Origin: Photobacterium phosphoreum
GTDB lineage: Bacteria > Pseudomonadota > Gammaproteobacteria > Enterobacterales > Vibrionaceae
DNA length: 64,000 bases
Assembly (NCBI RefSeq): GCF_002954725.1
Contig: NZ_MSCQ01000001.1
Location: 945,604 to 1,009,603 of the forward strand
Direction: 5' to 3'
Position numbers and translations under genes: made by a program. The notes below the pieces were generated by a model. That model was not told the origin of the DNA and did no database searches. It saw only the letters and a program-made list of their open reading frames with translations. Shown piece by piece: positions 35,888 to 46,726 of the stretch (within the stretch, counting starts at the first letter, position 1; every line of letters starts with the position of its first letter).

Positions 35888-36547
35888 ATGGGATGCGTGG
35901 TAAGCCTAAAAACCGTTATAAAAAGCGTTATCCCATCATGGATCGCCACCTACACAATGCGTGAAAAAGGGATTTTATTAACGTTTGATGATGGACCTAG
36001 TCCAGATATTACTCCCCACATATTAGATGTACTTAAATACCATCAAATCAAAGCGGTATTTTTTATATTAGGCAAACAAGCTCAACTATATCCAGAGATT
36101 ATTCAACGTATAGTTGCTGATGGTCATTATATTGGTAATCATTCGTTTGCGCATAAAACGGCCGATGAGATAGGCTTTAAGGCTTATGCTAATGATATAA
36201 AACACTGTCAGACTATTCTAAAGCCCTTTATTGCGGCAACTCCGAGATTATTTCGCCCGCCACAGGGGAAGTTATCCGTTTCTGCTTGGTCTGCTATTCA
36301 ATGTAATTATATGCAGGTAATTTTATGGTCAATTGAATCAGGTGAATGGGGGCAATATTCGCATCAATCCGTTGATCAAATGCTGGCTCGCTTAGTCAGA
36401 GAAATCCAACCGCATGATATTGTTCTTATGCACGATAATAGTAGCAAGGTGCTGTTATTACTTGAAAAACTAATACCGATATTAATAGAAAAAAAACATG
36501 TTTTTGTGGACCCCAAACAAGCATTCCCTTGTATCTATAAGTATTAA
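35888..36547 (+). CDS. NodB-type polysaccharide deacetylase
   Basis: 219 aa. Metal-dependent deacetylase core: LTFDDGPSP (Asp34 catalytic base, Asp35 metal), GNHSFAH (His85, His89 metal), RPPQGKLS and DIVLMHDN. No signal peptide or membrane anchor is clear. It lies 20 bases before an FkbH-like gene and probably shares its transcript. Substrate (chitin oligomer, peptidoglycan or exopolysaccharide) unknown. GTG 35897 is an alternative start. Confidence 0.83.
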   Translation: MGCVVSLKTVIKSVIPSWIATYTMREKGILLTFDDGPSPDITPHILDVLKYHQIKAVFFILGKQAQLYPEIIQRIVADGHYIGNHSFAHKTADEIGFKAYANDIKHCQTILKPFIAATPRLFRPPQGKLSVSAWSAIQCNYMQVILWSIESGEWGQYSHQSVDQMLARLVREIQPHDIVLMHDNSSKVLLLLEKLIPILIEKKHVFVDPKQAFPCIYKY

Positions 36548-36567
36548 GTTAATAATAGTGTATTGCT

Positions 36568-38430
36568 ATGTATCAATTAGAAGTGCTGTCTGATCAAGAT
36601 TTACAACAAGCGATTTGTTTACCTGATGAAGTGCGGCAGGCTTTTGTTTCAGGGCAAACGGTAATTGATCATTGTGTTAAGTATTCTGTTTTACAGTGGG
36701 AAGAACATTGTACTGAATGTGCCATGCCTGCGTGTTATAAAACCTGTGAGCTTTACCAACCACGCCGTGATGGTCATTGTCGACGGTTTATTAATGGTAT
36801 TGTTCCGCTGCATATTCCACAGCGTAAATCATCCGTTGTTCAGGTCGATTTTAAGCAGTGGGGAGCGTTAATGGCGACCTCTTATATCGGTGTTATAGCA
36901 CCAGAGCAAGCTAATATTATTGATAACAAAGCAGCAGTGGCAGAGTCTGTGGCCCAACGTGGGCAATGGCTAGATCGATTATCCATTGCAGGGCGACGTG
37001 GTATTGTGGCACGAATGGCTACCCGTTATAAAAATCATCTCAGTCAAACAATCAATCCAAGTCCATATTTTGATGCGTTTATGATTGAGCTATATAGCCC
37101 ACAAGCAATCGATTTGAGTATCGTTATTCGAGCAACCACAGGAAAGTTAAATCAAACCCCATTCCAATATCGGTTAAAAAAACCTGCCGGTTATCACCAA
37201 ATAATGATCCCCTTTATTGATATTGCTCCCTATGTTGATTTTCAAACAATGCATTTCATTAATATTATTCCTAACCGTAATGAAGACGATCAAACAACGC
37301 CTATTACTGTGATATTTGGATTTGTTGGATTTATTCAGCAATCGCCTCAAGTTGATAATGACAAGGTGCTAGCGGTATCAGTTAATCATAAACCGATTAA
37401 AGTTTTGGTTTGGGATTTAGATAATACATTGTGGAAGGGGGTATTAGTGGAGGATGGAGAGTCAGAGCTTCAATTACGGCAAGGTGTGGTGGAGATTATA
37501 AAAACTTTAGATGCTCGCGGTATTGTAAACTCAATTGCGAGTAAGAATGATCATAATAGGGTATGGGCACATCTTAATACTTTAGGGATTGCGGAGTATT
37601 TTATTTTCCCTGAAATTCACTGGCAACCGAAAAGCCAATCCATTCAACGAATAGCTGAAAACTTTAATGTTGCTATAGACACTATTGCCTTTATTGATGA
37701 TTCGGCATTTGAACGCAATGAAGTAAAATCGATCCATCCTCAAGTGCGTATATTTAAAGATGATGACTATCTTAGATTAATAGATTTAGCGGCATTTAAT
37801 CCTCAAACGTCAGTAGAATCAGGATTAAGACGATCTTTTTATGCAGCTCAACAACAACGATCAGCAGTACGCAGTGGTTTTGATGGTCAATATTTTGATT
37901 TTATTAAGGCCTCTCATATTGAGTTATCGGTTGGTTTGGCGCAACTTTCGAGTATTGATCGTGTACATGAATTAGTACAGCGCACTAATCAAATGAATTT
38001 TTCAGCCACTCGTTATGATCGTGACAGGTTAACTGAGTTAATTAACGATCCTTTGGTTGCGACATTGTTTTTAACCGCAAAGGATAAATTCGGTGATTAT
38101 GGTACGGTGGGGGTTTGTATTATTGATATTCAGCAACAACGTGTCATTGATTTGATGTTCAGTTGTCGGATTCAATCAAAGCGGGTAGAGCATGCATTTT
38201 TGGGGTGGCTATTAGATACTGCTTACCTGTCGGGGTGGAAGTGTTTGCAAGTAGAATATAAACCGACAGCAAAAAATAGCCAATCAGCCGCTGTCTTTTC
38301 TGATCTAGAATTTAAACAAATTAGCCAATTTCAAGGTGTGATGATTTATAGTAAACCAACAACGACTAAACATATCGGTGACGGCTTAATCACTATTAGC
38401 GCGCCTAATATTACTTTTACTGATTGCTAG
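36568..38430 (+). CDS. FkbH-like HAD-IIIC protein with Cys-rich N-terminus
   Basis: 620 aa. Residues 48-71 hold five Cys (CTECAMPAC, then KTC and HC), a likely metal site. A region to about 270 has no recognised family. The HAD-IIIC/FkbH domain follows with nucleophile VWDLDNTLW (Asp283, Asp285), SKND and AFIDDSAFER. The C-terminal part (about 440-600) resembles the acyltransferase-like tail of FkbH (QRTNQMNFSATRY). FkbH enzymes load glycerate units onto carrier proteins; no carrier protein is adjacent, so the role is open. Confidence 0.75.
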   Translation: MYQLEVLSDQDLQQAICLPDEVRQAFVSGQTVIDHCVKYSVLQWEEHCTECAMPACYKTCELYQPRRDGHCRRFINGIVPLHIPQRKSSVVQVDFKQWGALMATSYIGVIAPEQANIIDNKAAVAESVAQRGQWLDRLSIAGRRGIVARMATRYKNHLSQTINPSPYFDAFMIELYSPQAIDLSIVIRATTGKLNQTPFQYRLKKPAGYHQIMIPFIDIAPYVDFQTMHFINIIPNRNEDDQTTPITVIFGFVGFIQQSPQVDNDKVLAVSVNHKPIKVLVWDLDNTLWKGVLVEDGESELQLRQGVVEIIKTLDARGIVNSIASKNDHNRVWAHLNTLGIAEYFIFPEIHWQPKSQSIQRIAENFNVAIDTIAFIDDSAFERNEVKSIHPQVRIFKDDDYLRLIDLAAFNPQTSVESGLRRSFYAAQQQRSAVRSGFDGQYFDFIKASHIELSVGLAQLSSIDRVHELVQRTNQMNFSATRYDRDRLTELINDPLVATLFLTAKDKFGDYGTVGVCIIDIQQQRVIDLMFSCRIQSKRVEHAFLGWLLDTAYLSGWKCLQVEYKPTAKNSQSAAVFSDLEFKQISQFQGVMIYSKPTTTKHIGDGLITISAPNITFTDC

Positions 38431-38448
38431 CTAGGTTTCATCATACAT

Positions 38449-38482
38449 ATCGCCATCTTAATGTGTGCACTAAGATGGCGAT
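38449..38482. terminator. Palindromic terminator between FkbH-like gene and rhlE
   Basis: ATCGCCATCTTA / TAAGATGGCGAT, a perfect 12-bp stem. It serves converging genes. The T run is weak on both strands. Confidence 0.65.
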
Positions 38483-38492
38483 GTTGTATTAA

Positions 38493-39839
38493 TTACACAG
38501 ATTTAGGCTTGCGTGTGCCGCGAGGAATACCAGTATCACGATCAGTGATTGGCTTACGGTTTCTCGGCTTCTTTGCCTTTGGTTTATCTGTGCTTGGTGA
38601 ATTGCTACGCGGCTTGTCGTTGCGACGGGGCTTGTCACCGTTACTATTATCATCTTCAGGTTTAATGTATTTAGGTTTGAAGTTTAAAATAGAAATAGGC
38701 ACTTCTTTGGTTGGTACAAAACCTTCAATTTCTTTACGAACGATTAGATGGCCTAACAGACGTTCAATCATGCATAAGTTTTTGAAGTTATCGCGTGATA
38801 CAAATGAAATCGCTTCACCTTTAGAACCAGCACGACCAGTACGACCGATACGGTGAACATACTCTTCAGGAGGGAAAGGAAGATCATAGTTAACCACGCG
38901 AGTTAACTCATCAATATCTAGACCACGAGCAGCAACACCGGTTGCGATTAAGTATTTTACTTTACCTGCTTTGAAATCTTCTAATACTTGCGCACGAGAG
39001 CCTTGGCTACGACCACTATGAATCGCTTCTGCGGCAATGCCACGCTTTTCAAGTTGGCTAACTAACTTAGCTGCGCCGTGTTTAGTTTCAATAAAGATTA
39101 ACGCTTGATCCCATTGTTGCTCATTAATTAAATGGCTCAATAGAGAAGATTTCATGTCTTTATCAACAGTGATCAAACATTGGTCAATTTTAGGTTGTGA
39201 TGCTTCATCTTTAGCAACGCTGATCTCAACCGGATTACGTACCGCTGTTTTTGCAAGAAGACGCACTTGAGCCGATAGGGTTGCTGAGAACAACATGTTC
39301 TGGCGATCAAGCGGTAAACGCTCGATGATCTTATTAATATCTTCGATAAAGCCCATATCTAACATACGGTCAGCTTCATCAAGCACTAAGATTTCAATCG
39401 CATCAAAATGAATAGCGCGTTTAGTGTACATATCCAGTAAACGGCCAGGAGTCGCAACTAAAATATCAACACCTTCAATAAGACGACGTTTTTGTGGTTC
39501 GTAATCGACACCACCGTACATTGCCATTGAGGTTAAATTAGTGTGTTTGCTGTATTGAGCAATATTTGCTTCAACCTGAACCGCTAGTTCACGTGTTGGC
39601 GCAAGAATCAATGCACGCACTCGTTTGGCACGTACTTGCTGACCATCATCAAGCATTTGTAAAATTGGAAGCACGAAGCTTGCCGTTTTACCTGTACCTG
39701 TCTGCGCGGCTGCAAGCAGGTTTTTGCCGGTTAGTGCCACCGGAATGGCTTTTTCTTGAATCGGCGTAGGAGTGGTGTAACCCATATCGGTTACTGCTTT
39801 GACGATAGCGTCGCTTAATCCAAGCTTAGAGAAAGGCAT
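38493..39839 (-). CDS. rhlE: DEAD-box RNA helicase RhlE
   Basis: 448 aa. Q motif and AAQTGTGKTASF, PTRELAVQ, LDEADRMLDMGF, FSATL, and HRIGRTGRAG in order, then a basic, low-complexity tail (about 385-448) for RNA binding. The family acts in ribosome assembly and RNA turnover. The tail and MPFSKLGLSDAIVKAV start fit RhlE better than SrmB. Confidence 0.88.
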   Translation of the reverse strand: MPFSKLGLSDAIVKAVTDMGYTTPTPIQEKAIPVALTGKNLLAAAQTGTGKTASFVLPILQMLDDGQQVRAKRVRALILAPTRELAVQVEANIAQYSKHTNLTSMAMYGGVDYEPQKRRLIEGVDILVATPGRLLDMYTKRAIHFDAIEILVLDEADRMLDMGFIEDINKIIERLPLDRQNMLFSATLSAQVRLLAKTAVRNPVEISVAKDEASQPKIDQCLITVDKDMKSSLLSHLINEQQWDQALIFIETKHGAAKLVSQLEKRGIAAEAIHSGRSQGSRAQVLEDFKAGKVKYLIATGVAARGLDIDELTRVVNYDLPFPPEEYVHRIGRTGRAGSKGEAISFVSRDNFKNLCMIERLLGHLIVRKEIEGFVPTKEVPISILNFKPKYIKPEDDNSNGDKPRRNDKPRSNSPSTDKPKAKKPRNRKPITDRDTGIPRGTRKPKSV

Positions 39840-39932
39840 GTAAAATCTCAGATAAATAAATCAAATAACGGCTTCCCCTAATGTTAGGGTAACAGCCGAC
39901 GAACAATATCGCGGATTATAGCACGGGCGACA

Positions 39933-40211
39933 TTAGGTCATTATATTATTTCGTATTAAGCCACGGCGAACATTTTTACAGAGTTTGCCTAGCTGTCGAA
40001 TTTCATCAAATTGTGGAATAACACCACGTTCAATCGCATGTTCCCAATAACTGACTTCAGTATCGACTAACTCTAATAGTTTTTTAGGACAGCCAATGCA
40101 TTTGTTATCTGGGCCACAAACAAAAGTTTCAGGCTCATAAAGTGGAAGCGCTTGCTTAACATCGCTCAGAAGCTGGCGCATCGCTGTTTGACGATCAGGT
40201 TTCTTATTCAT
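39933..40211 (-). CDS. Conserved-looking hypothetical protein with Cys motif
   Basis: 92 aa, helical. Cys32, Cys38 and Cys41 (CGPDNKCIGCP) plus Cys78 could bind a metal. Family not recognised. It is on the same strand as ppsR, about 100 bases downstream of it. Confidence 0.65.
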   Translation of the reverse strand: MNKKPDRQTAMRQLLSDVKQALPLYEPETFVCGPDNKCIGCPKKLLELVDTEVSYWEHAIERGVIPQFDEIRQLGKLCKNVRRGLIRNNIMT

Positions 40212-40314
40212 GCTATCAAGTGTGTTTACGCTAAATAAACATTCTAATTAAGCATAATACAAATAACCATGTTTATATTATGCTTGTAATAAATTTTACC
40301 AATAGTTTGTTGAT

Positions 40315-41148
40315 TTAGCACATGTTTCTTTTTAAACCACTCATTGAAAGTAGCCGCGTTGATATTTCTTCAACCGATAATGACGAGGTGTTTAAATAAG
40401 GGATGGCTTCACGACGAAACATTGCTTCAACTTTCTGCAATTCATCTTGGCATTGCTCTGGGCTTGCATAATGACTATCAGCCAAGCGTTCATTTCTAAT
40501 GGCGACTAAGCGTTCAATATCAATCGTAAGACCAAAGGTTTTAAAACGGTAGGGTTCAATGGCTTTAGGCAGTTTTAGTGCCGACATATCATCAGCGATG
40601 AAAGGGTAATTAACCGCGCGTAATCCAAACTGCATTGCGAGATATAGGCTGGTGGGGGTTTTTCCGCAACGAGATACTCCTAATAGAATAATATCGGCTT
40701 GTTCTAGATGGTTGAGTGAAATGCCATCATCGTGGGCAAGGGTATATTCAATTGCTGCAATACGATTATGATAACTCGCAGAGTCTTTATTTATACTGTG
40801 TGAACGCTGTAATTGTGGGGTGGCTTTTATGGCTAAATCACGTTCTAACGGCTCAACTAATACCTTCAGCACATCATAAAAAAGCGCATTCGCTTGTTCT
40901 ATAATCTGCTTTATTTCAGGGACAACCATAGAATAAAACACGAGAGGCTGGATGCCGTATTTTTCATTAGATTGATTTATAAGATTTTTAACTTGTTGAG
41001 CACGTTCAGTCGACTCTACAAAGGGCAAGGTTGTTTGTTGAAGATCTAGCGAAAATTGACCTAAAACGGTATGGCCGAGCGTTTCTGCTGTTATCGCTGT
41101 ACCGTCTGAAATGTAAAACACGTCACGAAAATTGGTTTTATTCTGCAT
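40315..41148 (-). CDS. ppsR: PEP synthase regulatory kinase/pyrophosphorylase
   Basis: 277 aa, DUF299 family. It switches PEP synthase off by ADP-dependent phosphorylation and on by Pi-dependent dephosphorylation. P-loop GVSRCGKTPTSLYLA, N-terminal DVFYISDGTAITAETLG. Divergent from ppsA, the usual arrangement. Confidence 0.95.
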   Translation of the reverse strand: MQNKTNFRDVFYISDGTAITAETLGHTVLGQFSLDLQQTTLPFVESTERAQQVKNLINQSNEKYGIQPLVFYSMVVPEIKQIIEQANALFYDVLKVLVEPLERDLAIKATPQLQRSHSINKDSASYHNRIAAIEYTLAHDDGISLNHLEQADIILLGVSRCGKTPTSLYLAMQFGLRAVNYPFIADDMSALKLPKAIEPYRFKTFGLTIDIERLVAIRNERLADSHYASPEQCQDELQKVEAMFRREAIPYLNTSSLSVEEISTRLLSMSGLKRNMC

Positions 41149-41299
41149 TAAATATTGAATCCTTCAAAAAAAGTTGCAATTCTGTGCTTCACAGGAATAG
41201 CGAAGAGATACGTTAGCACAAAATGGCATATCTTTAACACTGTTTACGCAAACGATTGCGGGTGTCGCTCGTTTTAGCAAATGATCAAGGAGAACTACC

Positions 41300-43666
41300 G
41301 TGCAGCAGAATGTTATTTGGTACAGTGATCTATCAATGAATGATGTTGATAGAGTTGGTGGAAAAAATGCTTCCCTGGGTGAGATGGTAGCTAATTTGTC
41401 TAATGCTGGGGTAAAAGTACCTAATGGTTATGCGACAACCTCCCATGCTTTTAATCAATTTTTACAAGCGAATGGATTGAGCCAACGTATTTACGCGTTA
41501 TTAGATACATTGGATGTTGATGATGTTAATGCACTAAAACTAGCTGGTGCGACTATTCGTAACTGGGTGCTTGAAAACCCGTTACCCGCAGCACTAGAAG
41601 CTGATATTCGCCATTGCTATCAACAGTTGGGAGAGGGGGATGAGATGCTATCCGTTGCGGTACGCTCATCTGCAACGGCTGAAGACCTGCCTGATGCATC
41701 GTTTGCTGGACAACAAGAAACATTCTTAAATGTACGCGGTATTGATGCGGTTATTGAAGCGACTAAACATGTGTTTGCGTCTTTGTTTAATGATCGTGCA
41801 ATCTCATACCGTGTTCACCAAGGTTTTGATCATGAAGGCGTGGCGTTATCTGCGGGTATTCAACGTATGGTACGTTCTGATAAAGCGGCATCGGGTGTTA
41901 TGTTTACCCTTGATACTGAGTCTGGTTTTGATCAAGTCGTCTTTATTACCTCGTCATGGGGGCTGGGCGAAATGGTGGTTCAGGGAGCTGTAAACCCGGA
42001 TGAATTTTATGTCCATAAACCGACCTTAAAAGCCGGAAATCCTGCGGTTGTTCGCCGTACTATTGGCTCTAAGTTAATTAAGATGGTTTACGCGGATGGT
42101 AAAGAATTAGGCACACAAGTTGAAATAACAGACACCACCGCCGCAGAGCAGAACCAGTTTTCATTAACTGATACTGAAATTATGGAACTGGCAAAACAAG
42201 CACTGATTATTGAACAGCACTATGGTCGTCCAATGGATATTGAATGGGCCAAAGATGGTAATACCGGTGAGTTGTTGATTGTTCAAGCGCGGCCTGAAAC
42301 GGTACGTTCACGTGATAATCAACAAGTGATGGAACGTTTTCATCTTAATGATCAAGGCAAAACGTTGATTGAAGGTCGTGCAATTGGACAACGTATTGGT
42401 AGTGGCCCTGTACGCATTGTGTCTGATTTATCGCAGATGGATCAAGTTCAGCAAGGTGATGTGCTGGTGGCGGATATGACCGATCCTGATTGGGAGCCAG
42501 TGATGAAAAAAGCGGCTGCGATTGTGACTAATCGTGGTGGACGGACTTGCCACGCTGCAATTATTGCGCGTGAATTAGGCATTCCAGCAGTGGTTGGCTG
42601 TGGTGATGCAATGTCATTATTGCAAGATGGTCAAAATGTAACCGTATCTTGTGCACAAGGTGAAACTGGCTATGTGTATGATGGCATACTTGAATTTGAA
42701 GTGCGTCGTTCTGAAGTTGAACAATTGCCAACATTACCATTAAAAGTGATGATGAATGTGGGTAATCCTGATCGTGCGTTTGATTTTGCTTGTATTCCCA
42801 ATGAAGGTGTTGGTCTGGCGCGGTTAGAATTTATCATCAATAAGATGATCGGTATTCACCCGAAAGCGTTGTTAAATTACGATCAGCAAAGTGCCGAAAT
42901 AAAAGCAGAAATAGATAAACGTATTATCGGTTATGCAAATCCAGTTGAGTTTTACATTGAAAAACTAACGGAAGGGATTTCAACGTTAGCGGCTGCATTT
43001 TGGCCTCAGCGGGTGATTGTCCGCATGTCTGATTTTAAATCAAATGAATACCGTAATCTTGTTGGTGGCATTAATTATGAGCCGACCGAAGAAAATCCGA
43101 TGTTGGGTTTCCGTGGTGCATCACGTTATATTGCGCCACATTTTCAAGATTGTTTTGCGCTTGAATGTGAAGCGATAAAGCGTGTTCGTGAAAAAATGGG
43201 ACTTAAAAACGTAGAAATTATGATCCCCTTTGTACGTACTGTCAGTGAAGCTGCCTCTGTGATTGATTTATTGACTAAATTTGAACTGCGTCGCGGTGAG
43301 AATGGCCTTAAAGTAATGATGATGTGTGAGTTACCTTCTAATGCTATTTTGGCTGAAGAATTCTTGAAATATTTTGATGGTTTTTCAATTGGTTCTAACG
43401 ACATGACCCAACTTACATTAGGTTTAGATCGTGATTCTGGCGATATTGCTCATTTATTTGATGAACGTAATGACGCAGTGAAAGCGATGCTATCGTTAGC
43501 CATTAAAGCGGCAAATAAGGCTGGTAAATACGTTGGTATTTGTGGTCAAGGCCCTTCTGATCATGAAGATTTTGCGCGTTGGTTAATGGATCAAGGTATT
43601 GATTCAGTGTCATTGAATCCAGATACAGTATTAGAAACATGGACATTTTTAGGCAAGCCTCATTAA
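41300..43666 (+). CDS. ppsA: Phosphoenolpyruvate synthase
   Basis: 788 aa, near full length. It converts pyruvate and ATP to PEP, AMP and Pi. An N-terminal ATP-grasp domain is followed by the phospho-His domain GGRTCHAAI (His418) and a C-terminal PEP-binding barrel with catalytic Cys in GICGQGPSD. The start codon is GTG with AAGGAG eight bases before it. Regulated by PpsR through the threonine next to His418. Confidence 0.96.
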   Translation: MQQNVIWYSDLSMNDVDRVGGKNASLGEMVANLSNAGVKVPNGYATTSHAFNQFLQANGLSQRIYALLDTLDVDDVNALKLAGATIRNWVLENPLPAALEADIRHCYQQLGEGDEMLSVAVRSSATAEDLPDASFAGQQETFLNVRGIDAVIEATKHVFASLFNDRAISYRVHQGFDHEGVALSAGIQRMVRSDKAASGVMFTLDTESGFDQVVFITSSWGLGEMVVQGAVNPDEFYVHKPTLKAGNPAVVRRTIGSKLIKMVYADGKELGTQVEITDTTAAEQNQFSLTDTEIMELAKQALIIEQHYGRPMDIEWAKDGNTGELLIVQARPETVRSRDNQQVMERFHLNDQGKTLIEGRAIGQRIGSGPVRIVSDLSQMDQVQQGDVLVADMTDPDWEPVMKKAAAIVTNRGGRTCHAAIIARELGIPAVVGCGDAMSLLQDGQNVTVSCAQGETGYVYDGILEFEVRRSEVEQLPTLPLKVMMNVGNPDRAFDFACIPNEGVGLARLEFIINKMIGIHPKALLNYDQQSAEIKAEIDKRIIGYANPVEFYIEKLTEGISTLAAAFWPQRVIVRMSDFKSNEYRNLVGGINYEPTEENPMLGFRGASRYIAPHFQDCFALECEAIKRVREKMGLKNVEIMIPFVRTVSEAASVIDLLTKFELRRGENGLKVMMMCELPSNAILAEEFLKYFDGFSIGSNDMTQLTLGLDRDSGDIAHLFDERNDAVKAMLSLAIKAANKAGKYVGICGQGPSDHEDFARWLMDQGIDSVSLNPDTVLETWTFLGKPH

Positions 43667-43700
43667 ATGGCTGCTTAAAATAATACCTTAAAAGAAAATT

Positions 43701-43728
43701 AAGCCCGGCTATTATGTCGGGCTTTTTT
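43701..43728 (+). terminator. Intrinsic terminator of ppsA
   Basis: AAGCCCG / CGGGCTT with a ten-base loop, then six T. Confidence 0.9.
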
Positions 43729-43813
43729 GACGTTCTTTGCTACGCTTAATAAATACTGTTATGAAACTAATGGTATTAATTTGTGAGTTATATGTATTAG
43801 CAGGGATGAAGCC

Positions 43814-44692
43814 ATGAGTAAATATAGAATAACGATATTCAGTGTTATGGTTTTATTTATCCTTGGTATAAGCCCAACCTATGCAAGTGAAGGTCAGCAT
43901 CCATGGGTGATAGAAAGTCATTGGCTACATCAACAAATTACGCATCAACAGCCCGTCATGATTTTTGATGCCCGTAGTCAAGAGCAATATCAGCAAGGGC
44001 ATATTAATACTGCAATTAGTTTTCCAACCGCATTAACCTATGTTGAAATTAACAATGCTTATTATGTAAAAAATATAAAAAAAATAGCGCCGTTATTACA
44101 ACAAAAAGGAGTGACAGTGTCACAAAAAATCATTATTTATGATCAAGGTGATCTTAAAAATGCTGCTCGTTTATTTTGGGTATTAGAATTATACGGTATT
44201 AAAAATATCGCTATTCTTAACGGTGGTATGGATGCATGGCCAGAACAATATCCGTTAACGAAAACTCATACAACACCTCAACCGTCACAGTATTTTCCCG
44301 TATTAAATTCATCCGTCTATGCCAGTACAACCGTCGCTAAAGTTGCCGCGTATAGTGATTTATATCAATTGTATGATAGCCGTACCTTAGATGAATTTAT
44401 GGGAAAGCGTTCAGCAACGGAGAAGTTTGGGCATATTCCTAAAGCAAAGAGTATTCAAAATAGTACGTTTTTTAATACGACAACAGCAGGGGTCAAACTA
44501 TTAAAGTCACCTAAGCAATTAGATATTATCTTTGCAACCTTAGATAAAAGCCGTAAAAGTGTGACTTACTGTAATAAAGGTAAAGCCTCGACGTTGACGT
44601 ATTTTTTAATGAAACAAGCGGGATTTAAAGTGTCTCATTATGATGGCTCATGGTTAGAGTGGTCAGAGAAAGGATTACCCATAGAGAAGTAG
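43814..44692 (+). CDS. Periplasmic two-domain rhodanese sulfurtransferase
   Basis: 292 aa. Signal peptide about 1-25 (TYASEG). The N-terminal rhodanese repeat lacks the catalytic Cys. The C-terminal one has VTYCNKGKAS with the active-site Cys. It transfers sulfane sulfur, from thiosulfate or a mercapto acid. Only 17 bases before the sensor kinase gene, so the two are probably co-expressed. Confidence 0.85.
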   Translation: MSKYRITIFSVMVLFILGISPTYASEGQHPWVIESHWLHQQITHQQPVMIFDARSQEQYQQGHINTAISFPTALTYVEINNAYYVKNIKKIAPLLQQKGVTVSQKIIIYDQGDLKNAARLFWVLELYGIKNIAILNGGMDAWPEQYPLTKTHTTPQPSQYFPVLNSSVYASTTVAKVAAYSDLYQLYDSRTLDEFMGKRSATEKFGHIPKAKSIQNSTFFNTTTAGVKLLKSPKQLDIIFATLDKSRKSVTYCNKGKASTLTYFLMKQAGFKVSHYDGSWLEWSEKGLPIEK

Positions 44693-44709
44693 ATCGAAAG
44701 GGGTATTTT

Positions 44710-46674
44710 ATGAAAGAGACATCTGAGAATTACTGCATTCAACAACCATTAAAAATACAAAAATGGTTGTTTAATAAAATCGCATTAATGATGAGTGGAG
44801 TATTAATTTGTGTGATGTTAACGGCATTAACTCTCAGTTATTATAGTAATACTCAGCGGTTAGTTAAAAATGTTAAAGTAATGATGAATGCATTAGCACC
44901 AGTATTTATTGATACAATTGTATTTCAAGATACAGAATCATCTTTAGAATTTAATCGATTAATTAGTCAATATAAAGAAATTCGCTCACTCTCCGTATAC
45001 GATCTTAATAATAAACTCCTCCATTATTACCATTCAGATAATGCTCAGGATGTGACATTACGACCGTTTTTGTATATGTCCGGATTATCTCGGTATAAAA
45101 AAGATTATTTATTAAGTTATCCCGCTTATTTTAATGGCGATCCTATTTTTAAATATGTGGTGTATTACAGTGCCAGTAATATATTTAAAACTATCGTGAC
45201 CCAAATACTCATTTATGTTTTACCTTTTTTGTTTTTTATTGTGTTTATTCTTTTTTATATGTACCACAAAGTCACTCAACCGCTTAATTATCTTATTCGT
45301 GAATTAACCAGTATGGGTTCTGGAACATTAGATATTTCAGCATTGAAAAAAGACAACAGCGAAGTATCACTATTAGCGATTGAACTGAGTAAAGTAGATA
45401 AGTATATTTTTAATAATGAAACCAAATCACAAGGATTGAACAATCAGTTACAGCGACAAACCAATAAATTAAATGAAGCATTACGTATTAAAGGTAACTT
45501 TATGGCCAATATGAGCCATGAAATTCGCACTCCAATGAATGGGGTATTAGGTTTTGTGCAATGTTTAGAAGATAGAGATTTAGATAACCAATCAAAACAA
45601 CAGGTTGAGTATATAAAGCAATCAGCCAATGCGCTATTGATCATTATTGATGAAATATTGGATTATTCAAAATTAGAAGCTGGCAATGTCGAATTGCGTT
45701 TTAATCATTTTCATTTAACAACCTTTATTCATGGTTGCATTGTTCCTTTTAAGCATGAGTTACAAGAAAAAAACATTCAATTAGAGACGTATATTGATGC
45801 CAATATTGCACCTTATTTTGATGCTGATGAGGGGAGAATACGGCAAATATTGACTAACTTGTTGGGTAATGCGGTTAAATTCACACCTCATGGGAAAATT
45901 GAATTACGAGTTGCGTTATTAGGTGATATTGAGAGCACAGCTGCAACGGCTCATGATCAATTAGGGCTACACCAGCAGTTATGTTTCAGTGTTAAAGATT
46001 CTGGGATTGGGATTGCGCCTGAAAGTATTGAGGCTATTTTTGATTCTTACACGCAAGCAGATGGTTCTATTTCGCGTCAATTTGGCGGAACAGGGTTAGG
46101 GCTATCGATCTCTAATAGTTTATGCCAATTAATGTTAACGACGTTGAATGTTGAGAGTGAACTGGGTAAGGGAACCACTTTTTGGTTTAATGTTGATCTT
46201 AAATGTTGTGATCATCCGCAAACAACCCGTTGTAGTGAAAATTATAATCATGATTTAAGCCACTATTCTAATAAACGCATCCTAGTGGTTGAAGACAGTA
46301 AGGTGAATCAACAATTAATAAAGGCGTTTTTAGGCTCGTTTGGATTGTTAGACATTAATATTGTTAGTGATGGTGCATTGGCAATTGAGTATATTCATCA
46401 TCATGAGGTGGATGTGGTATTGATGGATTGCCAGATGCCGAATATGGGAGGGATTGAAGCGACACAACGTATTCGACGTATGAATATCGTACAACCCTAT
46501 ATTATTGCGTTAACGGCCAATGTGCTCGAACAAGAAAAACAACATTGTATTGCTGCAGGGATGGATGATTATCTATCAAAACCAATAGATAAAAAAATGT
46601 TATCGCGAACATTAGAAGAGGCTTTTTTACAAGCTGAGTCATTATCATTATTAAAAAAAACCAGCAATAAGTGA
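44710..46674 (+). CDS. Hybrid sensor histidine kinase
   Basis: 654 aa from ATG 44710 (AAAGGGG before it). Two membrane helices (about 20-42 and 160-185) flank a periplasmic sensor region. The HisKA box MSHEIRTP has His270, then an HATPase domain (about 375-495) and a receiver domain (about 520-640) with Asp573. No HPt domain, so the phosphate must pass to a separate HPt protein. The signal is unknown; pairing with a rhodanese suggests a sulfur link. Its end contains the terminator of the opposite gene. Confidence 0.87.
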   Translation: MKETSENYCIQQPLKIQKWLFNKIALMMSGVLICVMLTALTLSYYSNTQRLVKNVKVMMNALAPVFIDTIVFQDTESSLEFNRLISQYKEIRSLSVYDLNNKLLHYYHSDNAQDVTLRPFLYMSGLSRYKKDYLLSYPAYFNGDPIFKYVVYYSASNIFKTIVTQILIYVLPFLFFIVFILFYMYHKVTQPLNYLIRELTSMGSGTLDISALKKDNSEVSLLAIELSKVDKYIFNNETKSQGLNNQLQRQTNKLNEALRIKGNFMANMSHEIRTPMNGVLGFVQCLEDRDLDNQSKQQVEYIKQSANALLIIIDEILDYSKLEAGNVELRFNHFHLTTFIHGCIVPFKHELQEKNIQLETYIDANIAPYFDADEGRIRQILTNLLGNAVKFTPHGKIELRVALLGDIESTAATAHDQLGLHQQLCFSVKDSGIGIAPESIEAIFDSYTQADGSISRQFGGTGLGLSISNSLCQLMLTTLNVESELGKGTTFWFNVDLKCCDHPQTTRCSENYNHDLSHYSNKRILVVEDSKVNQQLIKAFLGSFGLLDINIVSDGALAIEYIHHHEVDVVLMDCQMPNMGGIEATQRIRRMNIVQPYIIALTANVLEQEKQHCIAAGMDDYLSKPIDKKMLSRTLEEAFLQAESLSLLKKTSNK

Positions 46675-46690
46675 GTTTACTTATTACTGG
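46650..46690 (-). terminator. Terminator of chitinase gene, inside kinase 3' end
   Basis: On the minus strand CCAGTAATAAGT / ACTTATTGCTGG, then eight T. It overlaps the last codons of the converging histidine kinase gene. Confidence 0.8.
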
Positions 46691-46726
46691 CTCATGGTTA
46701 ATTATCAATAATTATTCTGTTGATAA

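Noticed and set aside
44710-46674. Hybrid kinase as RscS or the missing SypF
   Set aside because: No HPt domain, which both have, and its neighbours point to a rhodanese pairing. Kept only as a weak candidate partner.
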